Assembly (NCBI RefSeq): GCF_002262875.1 | Contig: NZ_NKYE01000016.1 | Coordinates: 62,001 to 126,000 of the forward strand | Direction of reading: 5' to 3' | Source: Amycolatopsis antarctica | GTDB lineage: Bacteria > Actinomycetota > Actinomycetes > Mycobacteriales > Pseudonocardiaceae | DNA: 64,000 bases | In this document: piece after piece, positions 51,955 through 59,897 of the stretch | Layout: every line of letters begins with the position of its first letter | Numbering within the stretch: the first letter of the stretch is position 1 | Program-made: the position numbers and the translations under genes | The notes under the pieces: generated by a model | Database searches by the model: none | What the model was told of the DNA's origin: nothing | The model's input: the letters and a program-made list of their open reading frames with translations, nothing else

Positions 51955-52847
51955 GCAGGGTCGTCTTCCTGCTGGTGCCGAGACTGCACCTGCTCGACCT
52001 CGCGGGTCCCGCGCAGGTCTTCTCCACGGCGGCCGATCTCGGCCACGACTACCGGCTGAGCTATGTCGCGGAGGAAGCGGAAGTGCCTACCGCGCAGGGA
52101 CTTCCACTGCGCGCCCAGACCCGCTGGCCGGAGTTGGGACCGGAGGACCTGGTGGTGGTGCCCGGATGGCGCTCCACCGTCCGGGTCCGGGTGGGTGCGG
52201 GGAGCCTGGCGCGACTGCGCGCCCATCACGCTCTCGGCGGCACGGTCGCCAGCGTCTGCGCGGGGGCGGACGCGCTGGGGCAGGCCGGTCTGCTCGACGG
52301 CAGGCGCTGCACCACCCACCACGTGCTCCAGGACGAACTGGCCCGTCGCTATCCGGCGGCGACCGTCGTACGCGACGTGCTGTACGTGATCGACGGCCGG
52401 ATCGTCACCGCGGCCGGGATCGCCAGCGGAATCGATCTCGCCCTGCATCTGGTGGCCGGGCGGGAGGGGCCGGGAGTGGCGGCTCGCATCGCCCGCTCGA
52501 TGGTCGTCTACGCGCGCCGTAACGGCGACGACCAGCAGTCCAGCGCCATGTTGCGGCACCGTTCGCATCTGCGGGACGAGGTGCACCGCGTCCAGGACCT
52601 GATCGACGCGCGGTTCACCGGTCGGCTGCCGCTGCCGGAACTCGCGCGTGCGACGGGGTGCAGCGAGCGCACACTGACCCGCTCGTTCGTGGACGCGACC
52701 GGGACAACCCCGCTGCGATACCAGCAGACCTTGCGGCTCGAACGGGCCGAGCATCTGATCGGTGCCGGCGCGACCGTCGAATCCGCGGCGCGTTCGGTCG
52801 GGTTCGCCGACGCCCGGATGCTCCGCCGCCTGCGCGAACGCTGCTGA
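51951..52847 (+). CDS. GlxA-family AraC-type regulator with DJ-1/PfpI domain
   Basis: 298 residues from GTG 51951 (GTGA overlap). N-terminal DJ-1/PfpI domain: VVFLLVPRLHLLDLAGPAQVFSTA, VVVPGWRST, ASVCAGADALGQAGLLDGRRCTTHHVLQDELARRYP. C-terminal AraC HTH pair: LPELARATGCSERTLTRSFVDATGTTPLRYQQTLRLERAEHLIGAGATVESAARSVGFADARMLRRL. The second HTH is short: it ends RRLRERC soon after, where most relatives continue with F-R-R-x-G-xSP-xxYR, so the tail may be clipped. Probably regulates the isochorismatase. Confidence 0.87.
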   Translation: MSRVVFLLVPRLHLLDLAGPAQVFSTAADLGHDYRLSYVAEEAEVPTAQGLPLRAQTRWPELGPEDLVVVPGWRSTVRVRVGAGSLARLRAHHALGGTVASVCAGADALGQAGLLDGRRCTTHHVLQDELARRYPAATVVRDVLYVIDGRIVTAAGIASGIDLALHLVAGREGPGVAARIARSMVVYARRNGDDQQSSAMLRHRSHLRDEVHRVQDLIDARFTGRLPLPELARATGCSERTLTRSFVDATGTTPLRYQQTLRLERAEHLIGAGATVESAARSVGFADARMLRRLRERC

Positions 52848-52856
52848 CCCCTGCCG

Positions 52857-54014
52857 CTACGGCGAGTCGCACCGGAGACGCTGCCGGCACACGGGACGTC
52901 CGTTGTGCCAGACGGTGTGCACGCGATCGGCGAGGTCGTGCACGTCCGGTCGCCCATCGTGCAACAGCAGCAGGTCCGCGCGCAGGCCCGCAACGACGCG
53001 GCCACGGTCGTGTTCGAGGCGCAGCAGCCGTGCGCCTTCGACGGTCGCGGCCCGGAGCGCGCCGAGGTCACCGAGCCCGGCGTCTGCCAGCAGGCGAAGC
53101 TCGGTGAGCAGGTCGACGTGCGGACGGACGGCGAGGTCCGATCCGGCGGCGACCGGGATCCCGGCCGCTACGGCGAGCCGCACCGACCGCTCGTGTACGG
53201 CGACGACCTCGGCGTCGGAGTTGCCGCGGATCGGCGCGAGCGTCGGGACGAACCAGCAGCCGTGTTCCCGCATCGCGGCGATGGATTCCTCGTCGAGGAA
53301 CACCCCGTGTTCGACGCTGCGCACCCCGGCGCGGGCCGCCGCGGTCACCGACCGGGCCCCGTGTGCGTGGGCGAGGACGTCTCGGCCGCACCGGCGCGCT
53401 TCGTCCACGATGGCGTGCAGTTCGGCCTCGGTCGCGGTCACTTCCCGGCCCAGCATCACGTCCCGCATCCCGCCCCCGGCGCCGACCTTGATCCAGTCGG
53501 CCCCCGCGCGCACCATCCGGCGGACGGCGGCACGGGCGGCATCGGCACCGTCGAAGATCGGATCGGGCAGGGAGGGGTCACCGATCCGGTCGGCTCGCCC
53601 GGTGTCCGGGGACCAGGCGTCGCCGAGCCCGCCGGTGGGGGAGAGTTGCCGCAGGCTGATCAGCAGGTCCGGTCCGGTGATCCAGCCCTCTCGCAGAGCG
53701 TGGGTGAGCCCGGCGTCGGCTCCCCAGGCGTCGCGGACCGTGGTGACGCCGCGTTCCAGCAGGCTCCGCAGAACCGGCACGGATTCCAGGATCCGGGCAC
53801 TGCGCGGAAGTTCGCCGCCACGCGGGAAGGCAACGTGCGCGTGGCAGTCGATCAGCCCGGGAACGAGCAGTCCGTCCGCGCAGTCGACGGCTTCGTCGCC
53901 GGCGAGTCCGTTGCCGACCGCGAGGATGCGGTCCCCGTCCAGCAGGACATCGGCACGAGTGATGTCGCCCGTATCCGGGTCGAGCACCAGGCCCCCGGTG
54001 AGCAGCGTCGTCAC
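52857..54014 (-). CDS. amidohydrolase-family protein (imidazolonepropionase/prolidase-like)
   Basis: 385 residues from GTG 54014 (GTGA overlap with the gene upstream). Metal-binding HxH in GLIDCHAHVAFPRGGE, Lys in DWIKVGAGGGMRDVM, His in VLAHAHGARSV and GVRSVEHGVFLD, and the Asp in AAGSDLAVRPHVD. This ordering fits the imidazolonepropionase-like subgroup that includes Xaa-Pro dipeptidases and organophosphate or mycotoxin hydrolases. The substrate is not predictable from sequence. Confidence 0.82.
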   Translation of the reverse strand: MTTLLTGGLVLDPDTGDITRADVLLDGDRILAVGNGLAGDEAVDCADGLLVPGLIDCHAHVAFPRGGELPRSARILESVPVLRSLLERGVTTVRDAWGADAGLTHALREGWITGPDLLISLRQLSPTGGLGDAWSPDTGRADRIGDPSLPDPIFDGADAARAAVRRMVRAGADWIKVGAGGGMRDVMLGREVTATEAELHAIVDEARRCGRDVLAHAHGARSVTAAARAGVRSVEHGVFLDEESIAAMREHGCWFVPTLAPIRGNSDAEVVAVHERSVRLAVAAGIPVAAGSDLAVRPHVDLLTELRLLADAGLGDLGALRAATVEGARLLRLEHDRGRVVAGLRADLLLLHDGRPDVHDLADRVHTVWHNGRPVCRQRLRCDSP

Positions 54015-54856
54015 GCGGTCCCGCTCACGATGATCGAGACCATGCCGAGCATCGCCGTGCACAAATCCGGATCACCCTCGACGTCCACCTTGTCCCGCAA
54101 CGAATCCACGGTCGCGTTCCGGGTCGCCAGCCGCCAGAACGTGTCCGGGTCGGTACACACGACGGCGGCCAGGCCGACGGCGTCACCGTGCTCGGCGAAG
54201 CGCCAGCCCGCGTCCTCACGGACGACCGTCCACTCGCGATCCAGCCCGGTGATCCGGTAACCCGCCATCGTGCCCTCCGGTGCGCCGATCCCTTCCAGCG
54301 CAACGGGAAGGGCGCGCATGAACGTGTCGACGACCGGATCGCGCAGGGACGGCTCGTCGAGCGGACGCGCCCCGGTGGCAGCCCGGATCTGCTGCTGGTG
54401 CACCCAGTACTCGGTGTACTCGCGGGCGGCGTCCAGCCAGCGCGGGGCCGGTTCCCGGCCGGCCCAGGTCACCGGTTCGCCCTCGGCGTGGGGCCGCACG
54501 CTCCGCCAGTAGTCGCCGACCTCCCGCGAGGTGTCCGCCAGCAGGGTGGCCAGGACGCGAGGGGAGACCCTGCGGACGGCGCCCACCCACTCCGCGTTGA
54601 TGCGGTCGATGAACGCGGGCAGCGTCTCACCGGCGGCCGGCGAGTCCGGCCGGTGGCCGTCGCGGTGCCGGGAGAGCGTGCTGAGCTGCACGCCGAGCAG
54701 GTGCGTGACGAGGTCGTGCACGGTCCAGCCGGTGCATGCGGTCGGCGCGGACCACTGCGCCGCCGTCAGCGATCCGAGCAGGTCCAACAGGGCCCGCTGC
54801 TCGGCCTCCCTGGCCTCGTGGACCTCGATCGGCGTTCCCCATCGCGAGGTGATCAT
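54011..54856 (-). CDS. maleylpyruvate isomerase/DinB-like mycothiol-dependent protein
   Basis: 281 residues. N-terminal four-helix DinB-type domain: LLDLLGSLTAAQWSAPTACTGWTVHDLVTHLLGVQLSTLSRH, with His in THLLG and HQQQIR (EYTEYWVHQQQIRAATG) at the metal positions of mycothiol-dependent maleylpyruvate isomerase N-domains. The C-terminal MDMPI/SCP2-like part contains DREWTVVREDAGWRF and PDTFWRLATRNATVDS. Usually a mycothiol S-transferase in actinobacteria. Overlaps the amidohydrolase gene by 4 bases, so they are co-expressed. Confidence 0.82.
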   Translation of the reverse strand: MITSRWGTPIEVHEAREAEQRALLDLLGSLTAAQWSAPTACTGWTVHDLVTHLLGVQLSTLSRHRDGHRPDSPAAGETLPAFIDRINAEWVGAVRRVSPRVLATLLADTSREVGDYWRSVRPHAEGEPVTWAGREPAPRWLDAAREYTEYWVHQQQIRAATGARPLDEPSLRDPVVDTFMRALPVALEGIGAPEGTMAGYRITGLDREWTVVREDAGWRFAEHGDAVGLAAVVCTDPDTFWRLATRNATVDSLRDKVDVEGDPDLCTAMLGMVSIIVSGTA

Positions 54857-54981
54857 GGTTCGATTACAACACCGGCGGACGGACGCGCGCGTGCCGTTTT
54901 CCGTCCACCCCGGCGTCCGGCGGGCGAGCCGAGCGGACTACCGGCCGGTAGCATCGGCTGGGCCGTGTGAGGGAGGACGAC

Positions 54982-55788
54982 GTGACCACCGACGACAGAC
55001 TGCTCGAATCGGGTGCCCGGACCTCGGGTGAGGGCATGGTGACCCAGGCCGGACGACTGGCGGGGTGGGCCGCGCGCACCGGTTTCTCCGTCGCGCGCAG
55101 GCTTCCCGGTGTGGGCGTCGCCGAACGTGGAGCACGGGAGCTCGAACGCCGCGCTCTCGTCGAGTTGCGCAAGCGGCTGGAGAACGTCAACGACTCACGG
55201 ATCGTCACCATGGGCAGGCCCGCCGTGTCCGCGAACACCGCCGCCGCGCCGTTCTCCGCCCGGCAGGCCGTCGCCGTCGTGCCCACGGCGGACGGCGAGG
55301 TGGAGCCGCTGCGCGGCGCGATGGCCGAGCTGCTCAACCGGTCGATCGGTTTCGGCCGGGAACGCTCCCGGGAGTACCTGTACGCCGTGATCCTGCGGCA
55401 GCTCACTCCGGACGAGGCACGCATCCTGGCCACCCTGGCGGAGGGCTCGCCGTTTCCCGTTGTCGACATCGTCGAGCGCGGCGGCATCGGCGGGACCGGC
55501 AGGGTGCTGCTCGCCAACGCCTCGACGGTCGGCAAGTCGGCGGGTGTGTCGCTGCTCGACCACGTCGCCGACTACGTGAGCAGACTGGCGGAGTTCGGCT
55601 TGGTGGACATCGGTCCCGAGGTCTCGGCGCTCGATACCCAGTACGAGATCCTGATGACCGACGACGAGGTGGCGGCGGCCGAGAAGACCGCGAAGCGGCC
55701 GAAGGCGATCCGGCGCAGCGTGCGGATTTCCAGGCTGGGCGCCGAGTTCTGGCGGGCCTGCGATCCCACGGGCGGTCTCTCGCGCTGA
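54982..55788 (+). CDS. Abi-alpha (DUF4393)-like protein
   Basis: 268 residues from GTG 54982 (GGAGG five bases upstream). The middle resembles Abi-alpha proteins: VEPLRGAMAELLNRSIGFGRERSREYLYAVILRQLTPDEARILATLAEGSPFPVVDIVERG, then a winged-helix-like C-terminus (LLDHVADYVSRLAEFGLVDIGPEVSALDTQYEILMTDDEV). Abi-alpha names derive from an abortive infection locus but most members are untested. No toxin partner adjacent. Monocistronic, with rightward transcription. Confidence 0.55.
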   Translation: MTTDDRLLESGARTSGEGMVTQAGRLAGWAARTGFSVARRLPGVGVAERGARELERRALVELRKRLENVNDSRIVTMGRPAVSANTAAAPFSARQAVAVVPTADGEVEPLRGAMAELLNRSIGFGRERSREYLYAVILRQLTPDEARILATLAEGSPFPVVDIVERGGIGGTGRVLLANASTVGKSAGVSLLDHVADYVSRLAEFGLVDIGPEVSALDTQYEILMTDDEVAAAEKTAKRPKAIRRSVRISRLGAEFWRACDPTGGLSR

Positions 55789-56022
55789 GCGCGCTGGTCG
55801 CGCATGGGCGCGAGATTCGCCCGTGTTCGTACTCGCGTTTCGAGTGGGTGCGGGTTAGCGTGTGGGCGCGAAGCGTGGCATGACGCGGACGGGAGCGATC
55901 GGCCCCGCTGCAAACGCTGTGCGTCTAGCATATTCCGCCGCGCTCCCGGTACAATGCTGTCGCTATTGTCACACGTGATTCGGTGTCTTCGCAGGTAGTT
56001 CGATTTCGTGCTGTCACATGGT

Positions 56023-56051
56023 CTGACCTGCGCAAAACGTTCTGTTAGGTT
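56023..56051 (+). promoter_or_regulatory. ect promoter
   Basis: CTGACC (56023-56028), 17-base spacer, TAGGTT (56046-56051). The expected transcription start, 6-8 bases after the -10, falls at 56058-56060, on or next to the ectA ATG. The 271-bp spacer upstream is AT-rich and holds no gene. Confidence 0.65.
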
Positions 56052-56059
56052 GCATTGAT

Positions 56060-56602
56060 ATGTCCGGAAAGCACTCGGAGCGTGCCAACGGCCACAGTCA
56101 AGCAGCCGGCGATGTGGTGATCGATTCCCCGACGAAGGCTGATGGTTCAGCCCTTTGGCGGATCGCGCGGGATTCACAGAAGTTGGATCTCAACTCGTCG
56201 TACGCTTATTTGATGTGGTGCCACGATTTCTCCGACACCTCAGTCGTAGCCAGGGCCGACGGCGAACCCGTCGGATTCATCATCGGGTACCGGCGTCCGA
56301 GCGCCCCCGAATCGGCTGTCGTCTGGCAGGTGGCGGTGGACTCCTCGCAGCGGGGGCGCGGGCTCGCCGGCTCGTTGCTGGACGCCATGTTCAGCCGCCT
56401 GGTCACGGAGGGCGTGCGTTATCTGGAAACCACCATCACCCCGGACAACGAGGCGTCCATCGCGTTGTTCGCCTCCTTCGCGAAGCGCTGGAACGCCGAA
56501 CTCACCCGCGAGGACCTTTTCGCGGCCGCCGACTTCCCCGACGGAGCCGGGCACGAACCGGAGAACCTGTACCGCATCGGCCCGCTGGCCGCGCCGAACT
56601 GA
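56060..56602 (+). CDS. ectA: L-2,4-diaminobutyrate acetyltransferase
   Basis: 180 residues. GNAT fold: DSPTKADGSALWRIARDSQKLDLNSSYAYLMWCHDFSDTSVVARADGEPVGFIIGYRRP, acetyl-CoA site VAVDSSQRGRGLAGSLLDAM, then YLETTITPDNEASIALFASFAKRW. Second step of ectoine synthesis. There is no Shine-Dalgarno (GTTGCATTGAT precedes the ATG) and the promoter places the start site at the ATG, so the mRNA is probably leaderless. First gene of ectABCD. Confidence 0.95.
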   Translation: MSGKHSERANGHSQAAGDVVIDSPTKADGSALWRIARDSQKLDLNSSYAYLMWCHDFSDTSVVARADGEPVGFIIGYRRPSAPESAVVWQVAVDSSQRGRGLAGSLLDAMFSRLVTEGVRYLETTITPDNEASIALFASFAKRWNAELTREDLFAAADFPDGAGHEPENLYRIGPLAAPN

Positions 56603-56714
56603 GCAACCGGTCGCCGACCGGAACCCGAGAGCCGAGAACAGCGGCAACCCCACCCGCCGGGCGCGGGGTCGCACAACGTCCACCACGACCCGGCACTGCA
56701 GGAGACGGAGCACA

Positions 56715-57968
56715 GTGAGCATCTTCGAAAAGCTCGAATCGGAAGTGCGCAGTTACAGCCGCGGCTGGCCGGTCGTTTTCGACCGGGCGCAGGGAAGCTG
56801 GATGCATACCGAGGACGGCAAGGCATATCTCGACTTCTTCGCCGGTGCCGGTGCGCTCAACTACGGGCACAACAACCCGGTGCTGAAGCAGGCACTGCTG
56901 GACTACATCGCCCGCGACGGCGTCACGCACGCGCTGGACATGTTCACGGTCGCCAAGCGCGACTTCCTGGAGACCTTCGACCAGACGATTCTGCAGCCGC
57001 GCGCGCTGGACTACAAGGTCATCTTCCCCGGGCCCGGTGGCGCCAACGCCGTCGAGGCCGCGCTGAAGCTGGCCAGGAAGGTCACCGGCCGCGAGTCGGT
57101 CATCAACTTCACCAACGCCTTCCACGGCATGACGCTCGGCGCGCTGTCGGTCACCGGTAACTCGATGAAGCGCGGCGGCGCGGGCGTCCCGCTCGTGCAC
57201 GCCACGCCGATGCCCTACGACCGGTACTTCGACGGCGCGTACCCCGACTTCCTGTACTTCGAGCGTCTGCTCCAGGACTCAGGCAGCGGGCTGAACGAGC
57301 CGGCCGCCGTGATCGTCGAGACCGTGCAGGGCGAGGGCGGCATCAACGCCGCCCGGATCGACTGGCTGCGCAGCCTCGCGGACCTGTGCAAGCGGCACGA
57401 CATCCTGCTGATCGTCGACGACGTGCAGATGGGCTGCGGGCGCACCGGACCGTTCTTCAGCTTCGAGGAAGCCGGGATCACTCCGGACATCGTCTGCCTG
57501 TCGAAGTCCATCAGCGGTTACGGCATCCCGATGGCGCTGACGCTGATCCGCCCGGACCTCGACGTCTGGGAACCCGGCGAGCACAACGGCACGTTCCGCG
57601 GCATCAGCCCCGGCTTCGTCACCGCGACCGAGGCACTGCGCACCTACTGGAGCGACGACGAGCTGGAGAAGTCCGTCAAGGCCAAGGGCGAGCGGATCGG
57701 TGGTGCGTTCGAGGAGATCGCGCAGCGCTACCCGGACGCGAACCTCGTCGCCAAGGGGCGCGGACTCGCCCGCGGGCTGGAATTCGCGAGCGGCGAGCTG
57801 GCGGGCAAGGTGTGCGCGGAGGCCTTCGAACGTGGTCTCCTGATGGAGACCTCCGGGCCCGACGGTGAGGTCATGAAGCTGCTGCCGGCACTGACGACGT
57901 CCGATGCCGAGTTCGCGCAGGGGCTGGAGATCATCTCCGGCTCCATCGACGCGGTGCTCACGAGCTGA
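56715..57968 (+). CDS. ectB: diaminobutyrate-2-oxoglutarate transaminase
   Basis: 417 residues from GTG 56715 (GGAGACGGAGCACA). PLP class III aminotransferase: FFAGAGALNYGHNNP, VIFPGPGGANAVEAALKLARKVTGR, FTNAFHGMTLGALSVTGN, ILLIVDDVQMGCGRTGPFFSFEEAGITPDIVCLSKSISGYGIPMAL with the PLP Lys. Makes diaminobutyrate from aspartate semialdehyde, the first step of ectoine synthesis. Confidence 0.96.
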   Translation: MSIFEKLESEVRSYSRGWPVVFDRAQGSWMHTEDGKAYLDFFAGAGALNYGHNNPVLKQALLDYIARDGVTHALDMFTVAKRDFLETFDQTILQPRALDYKVIFPGPGGANAVEAALKLARKVTGRESVINFTNAFHGMTLGALSVTGNSMKRGGAGVPLVHATPMPYDRYFDGAYPDFLYFERLLQDSGSGLNEPAAVIVETVQGEGGINAARIDWLRSLADLCKRHDILLIVDDVQMGCGRTGPFFSFEEAGITPDIVCLSKSISGYGIPMALTLIRPDLDVWEPGEHNGTFRGISPGFVTATEALRTYWSDDELEKSVKAKGERIGGAFEEIAQRYPDANLVAKGRGLARGLEFASGELAGKVCAEAFERGLLMETSGPDGEVMKLLPALTTSDAEFAQGLEIISGSIDAVLTS

Positions 57969-58052
57969 GTCGAGTCCGGCCGCGGTGGCGGATTCGTGTC
58001 AGGGTGACCACCAGGGCACACGCACAAACCGAAGACATGAATGGAGAGAGCC

Positions 58053-58445
58053 TTGATCGTTCGTACCCTCGACGAGATCACGGACACCGACGCGGACATC
58101 AAGACCGAGAACTGGCGCAGCAAGCGGATCGTGCTGGCCAAGGAGAAGGTCGGTTTCTCGGTGCACGAGACCACGCTCTACGCCGGCACCCTGAACGACT
58201 TCTGGTACGCGAACCACATCGAAGCGGTGTTTGTCTTCGAGGGTGAGGGGGAAATCGAGGACAAGGCGACTGGTGAGGTGCACCAGTTGAAGCCCGGTTC
58301 GCTCTACCTGCTGAACAACCACGACAAGCACCAGGTGCGGCCGAAGACCGACATGAAGACCGTGTGCGTCTTCAACCCGCCGGTCACCGGACGCGAGGTG
58401 CACGACGAGAACGGCGTGTATCCGCTGGTGCGCGAAGAGGACTGA
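58053..58445 (+). CDS. ectC: ectoine synthase
   Basis: 130 residues from TTG 58053: GGAGAGAGCC lies just upstream and the resulting MIVRTLDEI is the canonical EctC N-terminus (ATG 58041 would add four residues). Cupin fold: VHETTLYAGTLNDFWYANHIEAVFVFEGEGEIED, LKPGSLYLLNNHDKHQVRPKTDMKTVCVFNPPVTGREVHDENGVYPL. Cyclises N-gamma-acetyldiaminobutyrate to ectoine. Confidence 0.96.
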   Translation: MIVRTLDEITDTDADIKTENWRSKRIVLAKEKVGFSVHETTLYAGTLNDFWYANHIEAVFVFEGEGEIEDKATGEVHQLKPGSLYLLNNHDKHQVRPKTDMKTVCVFNPPVTGREVHDENGVYPLVREED

Positions 58446-58475
58446 CGCCGCCGAGGCGTCGACCGGCACGACCAC

Positions 58476-58511
58476 CGTGGGTGGTGTCCCTGTACTGGGG
58501 CACCTCCCACG
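58476..58511 (+). terminator. 15-bp stem hairpin between ectC and ectD
   Basis: CGTGGGTGGTGTCCC (58476-58490) pairs with 58497-58511 with one T-T mismatch and one G-U, loop TGTACT. It sits 30 bases after the ectC stop and 94 before the ectD start; it probably limits readthrough into ectD or stabilises ectABC mRNA. Confidence 0.65.
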
Positions 58512-58604
58512 ATGCATTCACGACCGGGGTGACGCAGACGGCACCCGAACCACCACGAGCGAACGGGGAACGAGAGAAAGCGAGATCGCGAGGAGGCGAG
58601 CACG

Positions 58605-59507
58605 TTGACGATCACGGACATCCGTGTCGAGGACAGCTACCCGACCAGGATCCCCGATGACGCACGGTCCATCCCGAGGCAGGACCCGACGGTGTGGGGA
58701 CGCGAGGACGACGGCCCGATGGACGCGGCCACCCTCGCCGCACACGACGAACGTGGATTCTCGACGGTGGAGGGGCTGCTGTCCCCCGCCGAGGTCCAGC
58801 ACTACTGGCAGGAACTCGTCCGGCTGTCCTCCGATGAGGAGTTGAAGGCCGACGAGCGAGTGATCACCGAGAAGAAGCACGGTGAGGTCCGCTCCATCTT
58901 CGAGGTGCACACGATCAGCGAGTTGATCGGTGTGCTGACCACCGACCCGCGGATCCTGGACCGGGCGCGGCAGATTCTCGGCTCGGACGTCTACATCCAC
59001 CAGAGCCGGGTCAACTACATGCCCGGCTTCACCGGCTCCGGCTTCTACTGGCATTCCGATTTCGAGACCTGGCACGCCGAGGACGGCATGCCGAGGCCGC
59101 GTGCGGTGAGCTGCTCCATCGCGCTCAGCGACAACTACCCGTTCAACGGCGGGCTGATGGTGATGCCCGGCTCGCAGCGGACGTTCGTGCAGTGCGTCGG
59201 CGAGACACCGGACAACCACTACCGGGCTTCGCTCAAGGAGCAGCGGTTCGGCGTGCCGTCCGAGGACGACGTCTCGTCACTGGCCGCGGAGTGCGGGATC
59301 GACCAGTTCACCGGTTCGGCGGGCTCGGCGCTGTTCTTCGACTCGAACGTCATGCACGGATCGGGCAACAACATCACGCCGTACCCGAGGTCGAACATCT
59401 TCCTGGTGTTCAACAGCGTCGAGAACACTCTCGAGGAACCGTTCGCGGCCGGACGGCCACGCCCCGGGTTCATCGGAAGCCGTGAGTTCGCGCCGCTATC
59501 ACGCTGA
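58605..59507 (+). CDS. ectD: ectoine hydroxylase
   Basis: 300 residues from TTG 58605 (AGGAGGCGAGCACG). Fe(II)/2-oxoglutarate dioxygenase: SRVNYMPGFTGSGFYWHSDFETWHAEDGMPRPRAVSCSIAL (iron His-x-Asp and the EctD signature), NGGLMVMPGSQRTFVQC, DSNVMHGSGNNITPYPRSNIFLVFNS with the third His and the 2-oxoglutarate Arg. Converts ectoine to 5-hydroxyectoine. Complete; separated from ectC by a hairpin. Confidence 0.95.
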   Translation: MTITDIRVEDSYPTRIPDDARSIPRQDPTVWGREDDGPMDAATLAAHDERGFSTVEGLLSPAEVQHYWQELVRLSSDEELKADERVITEKKHGEVRSIFEVHTISELIGVLTTDPRILDRARQILGSDVYIHQSRVNYMPGFTGSGFYWHSDFETWHAEDGMPRPRAVSCSIALSDNYPFNGGLMVMPGSQRTFVQCVGETPDNHYRASLKEQRFGVPSEDDVSSLAAECGIDQFTGSAGSALFFDSNVMHGSGNNITPYPRSNIFLVFNSVENTLEEPFAAGRPRPGFIGSREFAPLSR

Positions 59508-59721
59508 CGGCGGTTTCTGTCACCCGGGTGGGTCGGCTGTAATGAATCACTCGCGCCCTGTTAGGTTATCGCCGTCACGTCGGCGTCCCCAGGACACTGG
59601 CAGGGTGCGGACGGGACAGTCGTTGCCGGCAGCAGCACGGGTTCCTCGCTCGGGGTGAGCCCCGCGCCGCTGTCGGCAACGGCATTGACGGACCGCTTCG
59701 GCGGTGCGTCGCCCGGAACAC

Positions 59722-59774
59722 CGAGTAGGGCCCCGCGCCATCAGATCGGGACTGATGGCACGGGGCCCTACTCG
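59722..59774. terminator. 22-bp-stem bidirectional hairpin downstream of ectD
   Basis: CGAGTAGGGCCCCG-C-GCCATCAG pairs with CTGATGGC-A-CGGGGCCCTACTCG around a 7-base loop: 22 pairs with one mismatch. It lies 215 bases after ectD. The rest of the 390-bp spacer (59508-59897) holds no gene; CTGTTAGGTT near 59568 repeats the -10 region of the ectA promoter. Confidence 0.75.
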
Positions 59775-59897
59775 TCTTCGTGCCCGCCGTGTTCGCCCGT
59801 GGCGTCGGCTTCGCTGTGCCTGCCGTCATCGTCGCAGGCAGGGCCCACACGGTAGGTTCGAGCAAGCGGTTTGTGGGGATGATCCCGGGAGACGGAC

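Noticed and set aside
54982..55788. Abortive-infection or toxin-antitoxin locus
   Set aside because: Only a single Abi-alpha-like gene, with no partner and no other defence genes nearby; the family name alone does not show a defence role.
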